From Rhizobium sp. 18065 (GTDB lineage: Bacteria > Pseudomonadota > Alphaproteobacteria > Rhizobiales > Rhizobiaceae), in NCBI RefSeq assembly GCF_902706095.1, contig NZ_CACSJP010000005.1, forward strand, positions 248,001 to 312,000: a DNA stretch of 64,000 nucleotides. The letters are read 5' to 3'. Position numbers and translations under genes: made by a program. Below are positions 45,203-53,338 of this stretch, one piece after another; positions within the stretch are counted from its first letter, which is position 1, and every line of letters begins with the position of its first letter. The notes under the pieces were generated by a model. That model was given only the letters and a program-made list of their open reading frames with translations, was not told the DNA's origin and did no database searches.

Positions 45203-45240
45203 GCAAAACAAAAGAGGCAGGGCGCCGGTGCCCTGCCTCT
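45203..45240 (-). terminator. Terminator of Tim44-domain gene
   Basis: Perfect 11-bp stem AGAGGCAGGGC / GCCCTGCCTCT (45213-45240) with loop GCCGGT; on the minus strand it is followed by TTTGTTTTG. Placed 27 bp after the minus-strand stop. Confidence 0.88.
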
Positions 45241-45267
45241 TCTCATTCTGCACCGATAGCTGAACGC

Positions 45268-46290
45268 TTATTCGTACTGCGCAACAGCCTGAATGGCCGA
45301 GATTTGCCAATCCGCACCGGGGCGGCGGACGAAGGTCCAGATCTCGGTCGATTCCGACGGGTTGTGGTCGTCGCCATTGATCAGCTTGCCGCTCTGGCGA
45401 TCGACGACATAGTCGATGCTCTCATAACGCATGGCGACCGTCGCATAATCGACATCGCCCTCGCGCCAGGATTCAGACACATCGCCCTGCACCAGATGCA
45501 CGTCGCGCACCTCGTTCTTGACACCCTTGGTGGCATTTTCGCTGAGTTCCTCGGCGAGATAGGACATGGCTTCCGGCGTGGTGATCCGGCGAAGCGCGCT
45601 GTAATCCTCGCGTGCATAACCCGCCTGCATCTGCTGCAGCAGCGTCTCGAAATATTCGAGATCTTTCTGGGCAATGCCGATCTCGTCGGTCTGGCCCGGC
45701 TTTGCAACCGAAGCAGGCGCAACCGATCCACCACCGATGCGCGGGATCTGGAACGACGAACCGCTCGACGGTCCCTGCTCCCCGCGCGCATCATTGCGCG
45801 CCATGCCACCGAAGCCGGCGCTATTGCCACCATTCGGGCCACCCGAATAGGACGGCTGGCGGTTGGCGAACATGCGCATGGCAAAGCGGATCAGGAAGAA
45901 GATCAACACACCCTGCAACAGCAGGCCGAGGAAACCGAAGCCACCGCCGAAGCCCGAGCCCATCAGCATGCCGAACAGGCCGCCCATCAGCAGACCGCCC
46001 ATCAGACCACCGGCAAGACCGCCGAACAGGCCGGGACGCTGGCCATTGCGGGTCTGCGCTGCGGTCTGGCTCGCACCCGGCTGCGTCGCATTGGTGCGCG
46101 GCGTCATGGTACGCTCGATCGGAGCTGCCGTTGTCGGCGCCGTGCGCGTGGCTGAGGGCGCGCTGAACGTGCGCGTTCCGCGACTGCCGAAGCCACCACT
46201 TGCCCGTCTCGCCTCGGCGAAATCGACGGCCATCAGCGTGACCATCAAACCAAGTGCGAGAGATGCAAAAATCTTACCGTAACGCCGCAT
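45268..46290 (-). CDS. Tim44-like domain membrane protein
   Basis: A 340-residue protein. N-terminal signal/anchor (about 5-25), a Thr/Ser/Arg-rich linker, a Gly-Met-rich hydrophobic stretch (about 88-140, with GGLMGGLLMGGLFGMLMGS and the helix LLLQGVLIFFLIRFAMRMF), and a C-terminal Tim44-like NTF2-fold domain (about 205-338: LEYFETLLQQMQAGYAREDY, TEIWTFVRRPGADWQIS). Bacterial Tim44-like proteins are envelope proteins of unclear function. ATG 46290 has TAGGA upstream and gives a clean signal; the longer frame from 46347 does not. Confidence 0.87.
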   Translation of the reverse strand: MRRYGKIFASLALGLMVTLMAVDFAEARRASGGFGSRGTRTFSAPSATRTAPTTAAPIERTMTPRTNATQPGASQTAAQTRNGQRPGLFGGLAGGLMGGLLMGGLFGMLMGSGFGGGFGFLGLLLQGVLIFFLIRFAMRMFANRQPSYSGGPNGGNSAGFGGMARNDARGEQGPSSGSSFQIPRIGGGSVAPASVAKPGQTDEIGIAQKDLEYFETLLQQMQAGYAREDYSALRRITTPEAMSYLAEELSENATKGVKNEVRDVHLVQGDVSESWREGDVDYATVAMRYESIDYVVDRQSGKLINGDDHNPSESTEIWTFVRRPGADWQISAIQAVAQYE

Positions 46291-46414
46291 CGCGTTTCCT
46301 ACCCCTTTGTTATGATTCTGAAGGCTTTTACGCCCTTGGGCTAACATATGGAGATCGCCCAGCCTCTTTTGAAGGCCGGGCGGTCATATTTCCAATCAAA
46401 ACAATGTCAGCTCG

Positions 46415-46528
46415 TCAGGCACCCAGCCAGATCTTGATGATGCCACCGACAATCGTGATGCTCACGACGCCGGCGAGCCAGAGCCCGACGAACCACAGAA
46501 GTCGCGATGTCATCGTGCCCTTCTGCAT
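46415..46528 (-). CDS. 37-residue CydX-like/DUF2474-type microprotein
   Basis: A one-helix protein encoded directly after cydB: 37 residues, basic N-terminus (MQKGTMTSRL), a single transmembrane helix (about 11-34, LWFVGLWLAGVVSITIVGGIIK) and a two-residue tail. Its ATG overlaps the cydB stop by one base (TGATG), so it is translationally coupled. Short single-pass subunits (CydX, CydH, DUF2474 proteins) accompany bd-type oxidases and stabilise haem sites, and this one fits the DUF2474 pattern (R-L-x-WFVxLW). It is too short for standard gene callers. Confidence 0.8.
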   Translation of the reverse strand: MQKGTMTSRLLWFVGLWLAGVVSITIVGGIIKIWLGA

Positions 46529-47532
46529 CAGTGATAACCCTCATCCGGATTGAGCTTGCCCCGGAAAACCCAATACGCATAAGCCGTGTAGCAGAGGATC
46601 ATCGGCACCAGCACCACGGCCCCGACCAACAGGAAGGCAAGGCTTTCATCCGGTGCCGCAGCCTCCCAGATCGTCAGAGACGTCGGCACGATATAGGGAT
46701 AGAAGCTGATCCCGATGCCGACATAGCCGAGCACAAAGAGACCGAGCGACGCCAGAAAAGGCTGCACATCCCGCCCCTGCTTCAGCCCGGAAATGATCAG
46801 GTAGAGGCACCCCAGCACGAGCAGCGGCACGATGACGGAAAAGATCATCGTCGGAAATCCGAACCAGCGGTCGAGATAGAGCGGCTCGAGAAACGGCGTC
46901 CAGAGACTGAAGACGCCCATGGCGCCAACCGTGGCGAACGCCAGTTTGAACGCAAAGCCCCGGCTTCTCTCTGCCAGATGGCCTTCGGTTTTCAACACCA
47001 GCCAGGTCGCCCCGAGCAGGCCATATCCGATCACCAGCGCAACGCCGGTCGCCAGCGAAAACGGGGTGAGCCAATCCCACCAGCCGCCCGAATAGGCCCG
47101 GTCGGTGACCGGAATGCCCTGCACCAGCGCTCCGAGTGCCACACCTTGGGAAAAGGCTGCAACGATCGAACCGCCGGTAAAGGCCCAGTTCCACAGATAT
47201 TCGGCCCGGTTGGTACGCCAGCGATATTCGAAGGCGACGCCGCGGAAGATCAGGCCAAGCAGCATGATGATCAGCGGCGCGTAGAGCGCAGGCAGGATCG
47301 TCGCATAGGCGAGCGGAAAGACGGCAAGCAGCCCCCCGCCGCCCAGCACCAGCCAGGTCTCGTTGCCGTCCCACACGGGCGCCACCGAATTCATCATCAG
47401 ATCCTTGTCGTGCTTCTCGGGGAAGAACGGAAACAGGATGCCGACGCCGAGGTCGAAGCCGTCAAGGATGACATAGGCAAGCACGGCAAAGGCGATGATG
47501 CCGGCCCAGATGAAGGGAAGATCAATGGCCAT
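46528..47532 (-). CDS. cydB: Cytochrome bd-type quinol oxidase subunit II
   Basis: A 334-residue integral membrane subunit with about eight transmembrane helices. Family signatures: AYVILDGFDLGVGILFPF near the N-terminus and WDGNETWLVLGGGGLLAVFP (about 57-76). It pairs with CydA to reduce O2 to water with quinol, without pumping protons. ATG 47532 overlaps the end of cydA by 11 bp. Downstream it overlaps the microprotein by one base, giving cydA-cydB-microprotein. Confidence 0.95.
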   Translation of the reverse strand: MAIDLPFIWAGIIAFAVLAYVILDGFDLGVGILFPFFPEKHDKDLMMNSVAPVWDGNETWLVLGGGGLLAVFPLAYATILPALYAPLIIMLLGLIFRGVAFEYRWRTNRAEYLWNWAFTGGSIVAAFSQGVALGALVQGIPVTDRAYSGGWWDWLTPFSLATGVALVIGYGLLGATWLVLKTEGHLAERSRGFAFKLAFATVGAMGVFSLWTPFLEPLYLDRWFGFPTMIFSVIVPLLVLGCLYLIISGLKQGRDVQPFLASLGLFVLGYVGIGISFYPYIVPTSLTIWEAAAPDESLAFLLVGAVVLVPMILCYTAYAYWVFRGKLNPDEGYH

Positions 47533-48934
47533 GTTTGCCTCCATGATGACCGGTCTGTGCCGCTGGTGTGATGCCGGAGGTTCGGATAGGACCATCGTCG
47601 AGATCCGGCATCGGATCGCGCGGCAGGCGAGCCATCAGCCTGAGAATGTAGAAGGTCCCTGCCCCGAAGACGATGAAATAGACAATGACGAAGGCGATCA
47701 GCGAAGCGGCAACTGCCGGGGCTGCGATCGGCGAGATGGAATCCGCCGTCAGCAGGTGGCCGTAGACCGTATAAGGCTGACGCCCAACCTCGGTGGTGAT
47801 CCAGCCGGCCAATACGGCGACGAAGCCGGAAGGTCCCATCAGCAACGCCACCCGATGCATCCAGCGGTTCTCGTGAAGGGTCCCGCGCCAGCGACAGTAC
47901 AGGCTGAAAAGGCCCACACCGAGCATCGCGAAGCCGATACCGACCATGACGCGGAAAGACCAGAAGACGATTGCGACCGGCGGCTCCTTGTCGTCGGGGA
48001 CGGTGTCGAGGCCATCAAGCGGCGCATCGAGGTCATGCTTCAGGATCAGGCTCGACAGTTTGGGGATCTGGATCGCATAGTCGATCCGCTTTTCCGCCGT
48101 GTTGGGAATGCCGAACAGGATCAGCGGCGCACCGTCCGGATGGCTTTCGAAATGGCCTTCCATCGCCATGACCTTGACCGGCTGGTGTTCCAGCGTGTTC
48201 AGGCCATGCGCGTCACCGGCCATGATCTGGATCGGCGCCACGATCGCCGCCATCCACATCGCCATGGAAAACATCACGCCCGCACGGCGCGGCGCGGTGC
48301 GCCTCAGCAGATGCCAGGCACCGACTGCGCCAACGACGAAGGCAGTGGTCAGGTAGGCGGCGATGACCATATGCGTCAGGCGATAGGGAAAGGATGGATT
48401 GAAGACAATCTTCCACCAGTCGACCGGCACGAACTGACCGACATCGTTGATCGCAAAGCCGGTGGGCGTCTGCATCCAGGAATTGACCGAGAGGATCCAT
48501 GTGGCCGAGATCAGCGTGCCGAAGGCGACCATCAGGGTTGCAAAGAAATGCAGCCCCGGCCCGACCTTCTGTCGTCCGAACAGCATAACCCCGAGGAAAC
48601 CCGCTTCGAGGAAGAAGGCCGTCAGAACCTCGTAACCCATCAGAGGTCCGATGACCGGACCCGCCTTGTCGGAAAACACGCTCCAGTTCGTGCCGAACTG
48701 GTAGGACATCACGATGCCGGACACGACACCCATGCCGAAGGCGACCGCAAAGATCGTCTTCCAGAAATCGAAGAGCTCGAGATAGACCTTGTCTTTTTTC
48801 CACAGATAGAGACCTTCGAGTACAGCGAGATAGCTGGCAAGGCCGATGGAAAAGGCAGGAAAGATGATGTGGAAGGAAACCGTGAACGCGAATTGCGCGC
48901 GCGCCAGGATTTGGGCATCGAAGTTCTCAAACAT
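47522..48934 (-). CDS. cydA: Cytochrome bd-type quinol oxidase subunit I (CIO-like, short Q loop)
   Basis: A 470-residue haem-binding subunit. Haem ligands appear in SFHIIFPAFSIG (His near 21), FPYRLTHMVIAAY and the MAGDAHG/VMAMEGHFE region; GRQP in TTEVGRQPYTVYG is the quinol-site signature. The length and short periplasmic Q loop place it with cyanide-insensitive oxidases (CioA) rather than E. coli CydA (522 residues). High-affinity or stress respiration is the expected role. No regulatory box could be assigned in the 222-bp gap to serA. Confidence 0.95.
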   Translation of the reverse strand: MFENFDAQILARAQFAFTVSFHIIFPAFSIGLASYLAVLEGLYLWKKDKVYLELFDFWKTIFAVAFGMGVVSGIVMSYQFGTNWSVFSDKAGPVIGPLMGYEVLTAFFLEAGFLGVMLFGRQKVGPGLHFFATLMVAFGTLISATWILSVNSWMQTPTGFAINDVGQFVPVDWWKIVFNPSFPYRLTHMVIAAYLTTAFVVGAVGAWHLLRRTAPRRAGVMFSMAMWMAAIVAPIQIMAGDAHGLNTLEHQPVKVMAMEGHFESHPDGAPLILFGIPNTAEKRIDYAIQIPKLSSLILKHDLDAPLDGLDTVPDDKEPPVAIVFWSFRVMVGIGFAMLGVGLFSLYCRWRGTLHENRWMHRVALLMGPSGFVAVLAGWITTEVGRQPYTVYGHLLTADSISPIAAPAVAASLIAFVIVYFIVFGAGTFYILRLMARLPRDPMPDLDDGPIRTSGITPAAQTGHHGGKHGH

Positions 48935-49106
48935 GGTCTATTGCGTCCTTCGTTCCTGGACGGGGAAAATGGTCCCCGCGGGATGATAGAAGTCAAATAT
49001 ACCCTTGCATCACAGGTTCAATGCGACAACCCGCCATGCGTCAGTTCAACGCATATAGTTTTCTTTATGTAATGGATTGCCTGACGACAGCAGCGGAAAC
49101 GCAATC

Positions 49107-49128
49107 GGCGCGGGTTTGACCCCGCGCC
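49107..49128 (-). terminator. Hairpin downstream of serA
   Basis: Perfect 8-bp stem GGCGCGGG / CCCGCGCC with loop TTTGAC, about 29 bp after the serA stop on the minus strand. There is no clear T-run, so it is a weak or rho-assisted terminator at best. Confidence 0.55.
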
Positions 49129-49156
49129 GTTGGAAGACTTCGATTAACCGAGCCGC

Positions 49157-50752
49157 TCAGTCGATGTTGAACACCAGCGGTTTCGCCTGCTTGATGGCAG
49201 GGTTTGCCGTCAACTGGTCCAGGACCGCCTGTTCGACCGGGCCATCGACATAAAGCAGCGCGATCGCATCGCCGCCTTCCTGGTCGCGGCCAAGCTGGAA
49301 GTTGGCGATATTGACCTTGGCATTGCCGAGCGTGGTACCCATGAAGCCGATCATGCCGGGAACGTCGGTGTTCGAAATGTAGATCATGTTGGCGCCGACA
49401 TCGGCATCCATGTTGATGCCCTTGATCTGGATGAAGCGCGGCTTGCCGTCGGAGAAGACGGTGCCGGCGATCGAGCGGGACTGCTTTTCTGTCGTTACCG
49501 TCAGCTTGATGTAGCCGTCATACACGCCCGTCTTGTCACGCTTGACCTCGGAGACGATGACGCCCTTTTCCTTGATCATGATCGGGGCCGAGACCATGTT
49601 GACGTCGGCCACCTGCGGGCGGATGAGACCGGCAAGCAGTGCCGATGTCAGCGCCTTGGTGTTCATGCCGGAGGTCACGCCGTCATAGAGGATCTCGATT
49701 TCCTTGATCGGGTTTTCGGTCATCTGGCCGGCAAACGAGCCGAGCACGTCGGCAAGCCGGATGAACGGCTTCAGCAGCGGCGCTTCCTCGGCTGTGATCG
49801 ACGGCATGTTGATCGCGTTCGAGACCGCACCCTTGACCAGATAGTCCGACATCTGCTCGGCGACCTGCAAGGCGACATTTTCCTGCGCTTCCGTGGTCGA
49901 CGCGCCGAGATGCGGCGTGCAGACGACGTTAGGCAGGCCAAACAGCGGGCTTTCCTTGGCAGGCTCCACCTCGAAAACGTCGAAACCTGCACCGGCGACA
50001 TGGCCGGACTTGATCGCTTCGGCGAGCGCTGCCTCATCGACCAGGCCGCCACGGGCGCAGTTGATGATGCGCACGCCGGGCTTGGTCTTGGCGAGGTTTT
50101 CACGGCCGAGAATGCCGCGCGTCTTGTCGGTCATCGGCACATGCAGGGTGATGAAGTCCGCCTTGGCCAGCAGCTCGTCGAGTTCGACCTTGGTGACGCC
50201 CATTTCGCGGGCGCGCTCGTTCGACAGGAAGGGGTCATAGGCCAGAACATGCATGCCAAGGCCGATCGCCTTCTTGCAGACGATACCGCCGATATTGCCG
50301 GCACCGATGACACCGAGCATCTTGCCGGTAATTTCGACACCCATGAATTTCGACTTTTCCCACTTGCCGGCCTGGGTCGAGGCATCGGCCTGCGGCAGCT
50401 GGCGGGCAACGGCAAACATCAGGGCAATGGCATGTTCGGCCGTGGTGATCGAGTTGCCGAAGGGCGTGTTCATCACGATGATGCCGCGACGCGAAGCCGC
50501 CGGGATATCGACATTGTCGACGCCGATGCCGGCGCGGCCGATGACCTTGAGATTGGTCGCAGCAGCGATCAGCTTCTCCGTCGCCTTGGTGGCGGAGCGG
50601 ATAGCAAGGCCATCGTAGTTGCCGATGATTTCGGCCAGCTTGTCCTTGTCCTTGCCGAGTTGCGGCTGGAAATCGACTTCGACGCCGCGGTCGCGGAAGA
50701 TCTGGACGGCGGTTTCCGACAGTTCATCGGATACGAGAACGCGAGGTGCCAT
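49157..50752 (-). CDS. serA: D-3-phosphoglycerate dehydrogenase SerA
   Basis: First enzyme of serine synthesis, oxidising 3-phosphoglycerate with NAD+. The 531-residue protein is the long form: substrate/NAD domains with LGVIGAGNIGGIVCKKA (about 144-160), catalytic Arg in INCARGGLVDE, His in CTPHLGAST, then an intervening domain and a C-terminal ACT domain (NTDVPGMIGFMGTTLG, NIANFQLGRD) for serine feedback. AAGGAGG precedes the ATG. It lies 83 bp after serC, so serC-serA are cotranscribed. Confidence 0.97.
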   Translation of the reverse strand: MAPRVLVSDELSETAVQIFRDRGVEVDFQPQLGKDKDKLAEIIGNYDGLAIRSATKATEKLIAAATNLKVIGRAGIGVDNVDIPAASRRGIIVMNTPFGNSITTAEHAIALMFAVARQLPQADASTQAGKWEKSKFMGVEITGKMLGVIGAGNIGGIVCKKAIGLGMHVLAYDPFLSNERAREMGVTKVELDELLAKADFITLHVPMTDKTRGILGRENLAKTKPGVRIINCARGGLVDEAALAEAIKSGHVAGAGFDVFEVEPAKESPLFGLPNVVCTPHLGASTTEAQENVALQVAEQMSDYLVKGAVSNAINMPSITAEEAPLLKPFIRLADVLGSFAGQMTENPIKEIEILYDGVTSGMNTKALTSALLAGLIRPQVADVNMVSAPIMIKEKGVIVSEVKRDKTGVYDGYIKLTVTTEKQSRSIAGTVFSDGKPRFIQIKGINMDADVGANMIYISNTDVPGMIGFMGTTLGNAKVNIANFQLGRDQEGGDAIALLYVDGPVEQAVLDQLTANPAIKQAKPLVFNID

Positions 50753-50835
50753 GACGAGGCCTCCTTGAAAGAGTTCGTTTCAGAAAAAATGATGGGATGC
50801 AGTGGCTCCGCCGATAGGGCGGAGCCGGAATTGGT

Positions 50836-52014
50836 TCAGGCCGCAGCCTTGGAAAGCGTCGCCTTCTGGGTCTGGTAGGCCCAGGTCAGCCACGGCATCA
50901 GGGCTTCCATGTCGGAAGTTTCGATGGTTGCACCGGCCCAGATGCGCAGGCCCGCTGGCGCATCACGGTAAGCACCGATGTCGAACGCGATACCCTGCTT
51001 GTCGAGCAGCGTCACCATGCCCTTGGCAAACGCGGCCTGGGCGTCGGCGTCGAGCGCCAGCACATCCGGATCGGCAATCGTCAGGCAGACCGACGTGTTG
51101 GAGCGGGTGGCATCCACCTGTGCCAGATTGGCGATCCAGCCGTTGGCCGCGACGAAGTCGAAGATCACCTTGGCATTGGCGTCGGCACGCGCGATCAGCG
51201 CCTGAAGGCCACCCAGCGACTTCGACCACTTCAGCGCATCGATATAGTCCTCGACGCAGAGCATCGACGGCGTGTTGATCGTTTCGCCGGTGAAGATGCC
51301 TTCGATCAGCTTGCCGCCCGAGGTCATGCGGAAGATCTTCGGCAGCGGCCAGGCCGGAACGTAGGAAGTAAGGCGCTCGACGGCACGCGGCGACAGGATG
51401 ATCATGCCATGGCCGCCCTCGCCGCCCAGAACCTTCTGCCAGGAGAAGGTGGTGACGTCGAGCTTGGAGAAGTCCATGTCCTGCGCAAAAGCGGCCGAGG
51501 TCGCGTCGCAGATCGTCAGGCCCTTGCGGTCGACCGGGATGAAATCGGCGTTGGGAACGCGGACACCAGACGTCGTGCCGTTCCAGGTGAACACCACGTC
51601 GCGGTCGAAGTCGACAGCGGAAAGATCGGGCAGCAGGCCGTAGTCGGCATTGAACTTGCGCACATCGGCAAGCTTGAGCTGCTTGACCACGTCGGTGACC
51701 CAGCCGGCGCCGAAGCTTTCCCAGGACAGCATGTCGACGCCACGTTCGCCCAGCAGCGACCACATGGCCATTTCAACGGCACCCGTATCGGAGGCCGGCA
51801 CGATGCCGATGCGGTAGTCCGCAGGTACATTGAGAATTTCACGGGTAAGGTCGATGGCCAGCTTCAGCTTGTCCTTGCCAACCTTGGCGCGGTGCGAACG
51901 ACCGAGCGGGGCATCGGACAGCGCATCGAGCGACCAACCGGGACGCTTCGAGCAAGGGCCAGAAGAAAAATGCGAATTTGCCGGGCGCAATGCCGGCGCG
52001 GCGATATCAACCAT
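50836..52014 (-). CDS. serC: Phosphoserine aminotransferase SerC
   Basis: PLP enzyme converting 3-phosphohydroxypyruvate and glutamate to phosphoserine. The 392-residue protein is the alphaproteobacterial type; PLP Lys194 lies in [14 protein letters not shown], and [12 protein letters not shown] is the N-terminal phosphate-loop signature. A structured leader of about 100 nt precedes it (serC RNA candidate). Together with serA and the folate-linked sarcosine oxidase, it feeds serine/glycine/one-carbon metabolism. Confidence 0.97.
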   Translation of the reverse strand: MVDIAAPALRPANSHFSSGPCSKRPGWSLDALSDAPLGRSHRAKVGKDKLKLAIDLTREILNVPADYRIGIVPASDTGAVEMAMWSLLGERGVDMLSWESFGAGWVTDVVKQLKLADVRKFNADYGLLPDLSAVDFDRDVVFTWNGTTSGVRVPNADFIPVDRKGLTICDATSAAFAQDMDFSKLDVTTFSWQKVLGGEGGHGMIILSPRAVERLTSYVPAWPLPKIFRMTSGGKLIEGIFTGETINTPSMLCVEDYIDALKWSKSLGGLQALIARADANAKVIFDFVAANGWIANLAQVDATRSNTSVCLTIADPDVLALDADAQAAFAKGMVTLLDKQGIAFDIGAYRDAPAGLRIWAGATIETSDMEALMPWLTWAYQTQKATLSKAAA

Positions 52015-52019
52015 GTCAA

Positions 52020-52115
52020 ACTACCCTTCCAGGTATATGGCCTCTCGTTGGGGAGAGGTGTCCCGCCGTCGGAACTATCCTCAAGCGGGGACGCCGTCAA
52101 GACGGTGAATGTCGC
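52020..52115 (-). ncRNA. serC-type RNA leader (candidate cis-regulatory motif)
   Basis: Between the serC ATG and about 100 nt upstream the minus strand can fold CCGT-CAAG-ACGG-type and CCTCTC-CCCAAC-GAGAGG hairpins (plus-strand 52094-52105 and 52041-52058), joined by the conserved-looking segment GCTTGAGGATAGTTCCGACGG. A serC RNA motif is known upstream of serC in Alphaproteobacteria, and the hairpin pair, spacing and location fit it. The assignment is from memory of that motif; no covariance search was run. Confidence 0.6.
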
Positions 52116-52190
52116 TTACGATAAATTTTTCGTCGTGACCGGATCACCAACAGAGCCCGTCACAACGCGCTCACCCATCACCACAACGAA

Positions 52191-52212
52191 AAAAGACCGC
52201 CCGGAGGCGGCC
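52191..52212 (-). terminator. Terminator of the outer membrane protein gene
   Basis: Stem GACCGCC / GGCGGCC (one mismatch, 52195-52212) with loop CGGA, followed on the minus strand by TTTTTTCG. It stands 24 bp after the stop codon. Confidence 0.8.
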
Positions 52213-52236
52213 TTCAGATTTCGGTGCTGGAGATGC

Positions 52237-53079
52237 TTACTTGTAGACGATTTCCTGCGGGGGCGGCTCGAAGGCCACCGGCTGGGCGCAACCGCCAAAC
52301 ATGTAGCGGGCACCGGCATGCAGTTCGTGGCTGTAGAAGCCGTCGTCCGAGCCCGGGCCACCGTTCTGTTCGTAGCCGAACATCGCGCCGCCGAGCGTGT
52401 GGCGGAAGCGATAGCCGACATCGGCCTTGACGTTGCAGGTCACGTCGATCGAGGCACCGGCCATCAGCTGGTAGGCAAAGCGCCAGCTGCCACGGCCGCC
52501 ATGCTCGACGGTGTCGTCGCAACCGCTGCCATCGTCGGCGCAGGACGTGTTGTTGAGATTATCCCAGCGGACGTAGGATCCACCCATACCGGCGCCGACA
52601 TAAGGCGTGAAATAGGCGTAGTTGCCGAGATCGATATAGGCATTGGCCATCAGCGTGTAGGCGCGAAGCGCCGACAGGTCTTCAGAGGTACAAGCCGTGA
52701 CGCAGGCACCGAAACCGGCGCCGCCGCCAGACGTCGAACCACGGAAATCGGACTTGTTCATGTAGTCGAAGGTCAGATCGGTACGCAGGTAGCTGTTGAC
52801 CTGGTAGCCGATACCGGCGCCGATCGTGAAGCTGTCCTTCAGGTCGATATCGTCGAATTCCGACACGGTGGCGTTGGAGCCCTGGTAGAATTCGGCGCCA
52901 CGCAGCCGGTTGAAGCTGTAGCCGAGATCGCCACGCAGGTACCAGCCGGAGGCTTCGGCAACGGCGACTTCCGGTGCATCCATGATCGGCTGCGGTTCCG
53001 GCTGAAAAACATCTGCGGAATAGGCTGCCGAGCTTGCCAGCAATGTGGCCGCAGCAACGGCGAAAAAGGTCATCTTCAT
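52237..53079 (-). CDS. Outer membrane beta-barrel protein (Omp25/31-like)
   Basis: A 280-residue exported barrel. The signal peptide ends at AYSA (residue 21-22). The rest has alternating amphipathic strands (GWYLRGDLGYSFN, SFTIGAGIGYQVNSYLRTDLTFDY, YFTPYVGAGMGGSYVRW, VKADVGYRFRHTLGGAMFG, ELHAGARYMFG), the pattern of eight-stranded rhizobial/Brucella porin-like OMPs. Four Cys residues occur in two loops and may form disulfides. GGAG precedes the ATG at 53079. A perfect CtrA box lies 87 bp upstream, which points to cell-cycle control. Confidence 0.9.
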   Translation of the reverse strand: MKMTFFAVAAATLLASSAAYSADVFQPEPQPIMDAPEVAVAEASGWYLRGDLGYSFNRLRGAEFYQGSNATVSEFDDIDLKDSFTIGAGIGYQVNSYLRTDLTFDYMNKSDFRGSTSGGGAGFGACVTACTSEDLSALRAYTLMANAYIDLGNYAYFTPYVGAGMGGSYVRWDNLNNTSCADDGSGCDDTVEHGGRGSWRFAYQLMAGASIDVTCNVKADVGYRFRHTLGGAMFGYEQNGGPGSDDGFYSHELHAGARYMFGGCAQPVAFEPPPQEIVYK

Positions 53080-53165
53080 GGCGGGATACTCCAAAAATCC
53101 AGCTTTGTGCATCAGGCCAGCACACGCCGACAACCTGATCTCGGATGGATAATGGATTGGAAAAG

Positions 53166-53180
53166 TTAAGTTCGGCTTAA
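53166..53180. promoter_or_regulatory. Perfect CtrA box upstream of the outer membrane protein gene
   Basis: TTAA-GTTCGGC-TTAA, an exact match to TTAA-N7-TTAA, 87-101 bp before the minus-strand ATG at 53079. A further TTAA half-site follows at 53191. The only gene transcribed away from this site is the beta-barrel gene, because the MCP gene ends here. Confidence 0.75.
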
Positions 53181-53271
53181 CTACGGTTGTTAACCTTGCC
53201 CCTTTGCAATCTGTTTACCACGAAGTTTCGATATGTTCTTTGCAATCTCCGTTTTGCTTTCGGCGCAGACA

Positions 53272-53303
53272 ACAATAAAGCGGGCGAGAAAAGTCCCGCC
53301 CGC
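53272..53303 (-). terminator. Terminator of the MCP gene
   Basis: Perfect stem GCGGGCG / CGCCCGC (53280-53303) with a 10-nt loop; the minus strand continues TTTATTGTTG. Placed about 36 bp after the MCP stop. Confidence 0.82.
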
Positions 53304-53338
53304 ATCCTGCATGACCGATTGTCCTGTTGCGAACGGCC

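Noticed and set aside
47495..49072. 525-codon plus-strand frame across cydA
   Set aside because: Antisense of a membrane protein; gives a soluble Asp/His/Arg-rich translation with no homology features.
48935..49156. FNR/FixK box upstream of cydA
   Set aside because: The best candidate, TTGAA...TGCAA near 49009-49025, has 17-nt total length instead of the 14-nt TTGAT-N4-ATCAA pattern, so it was not called.
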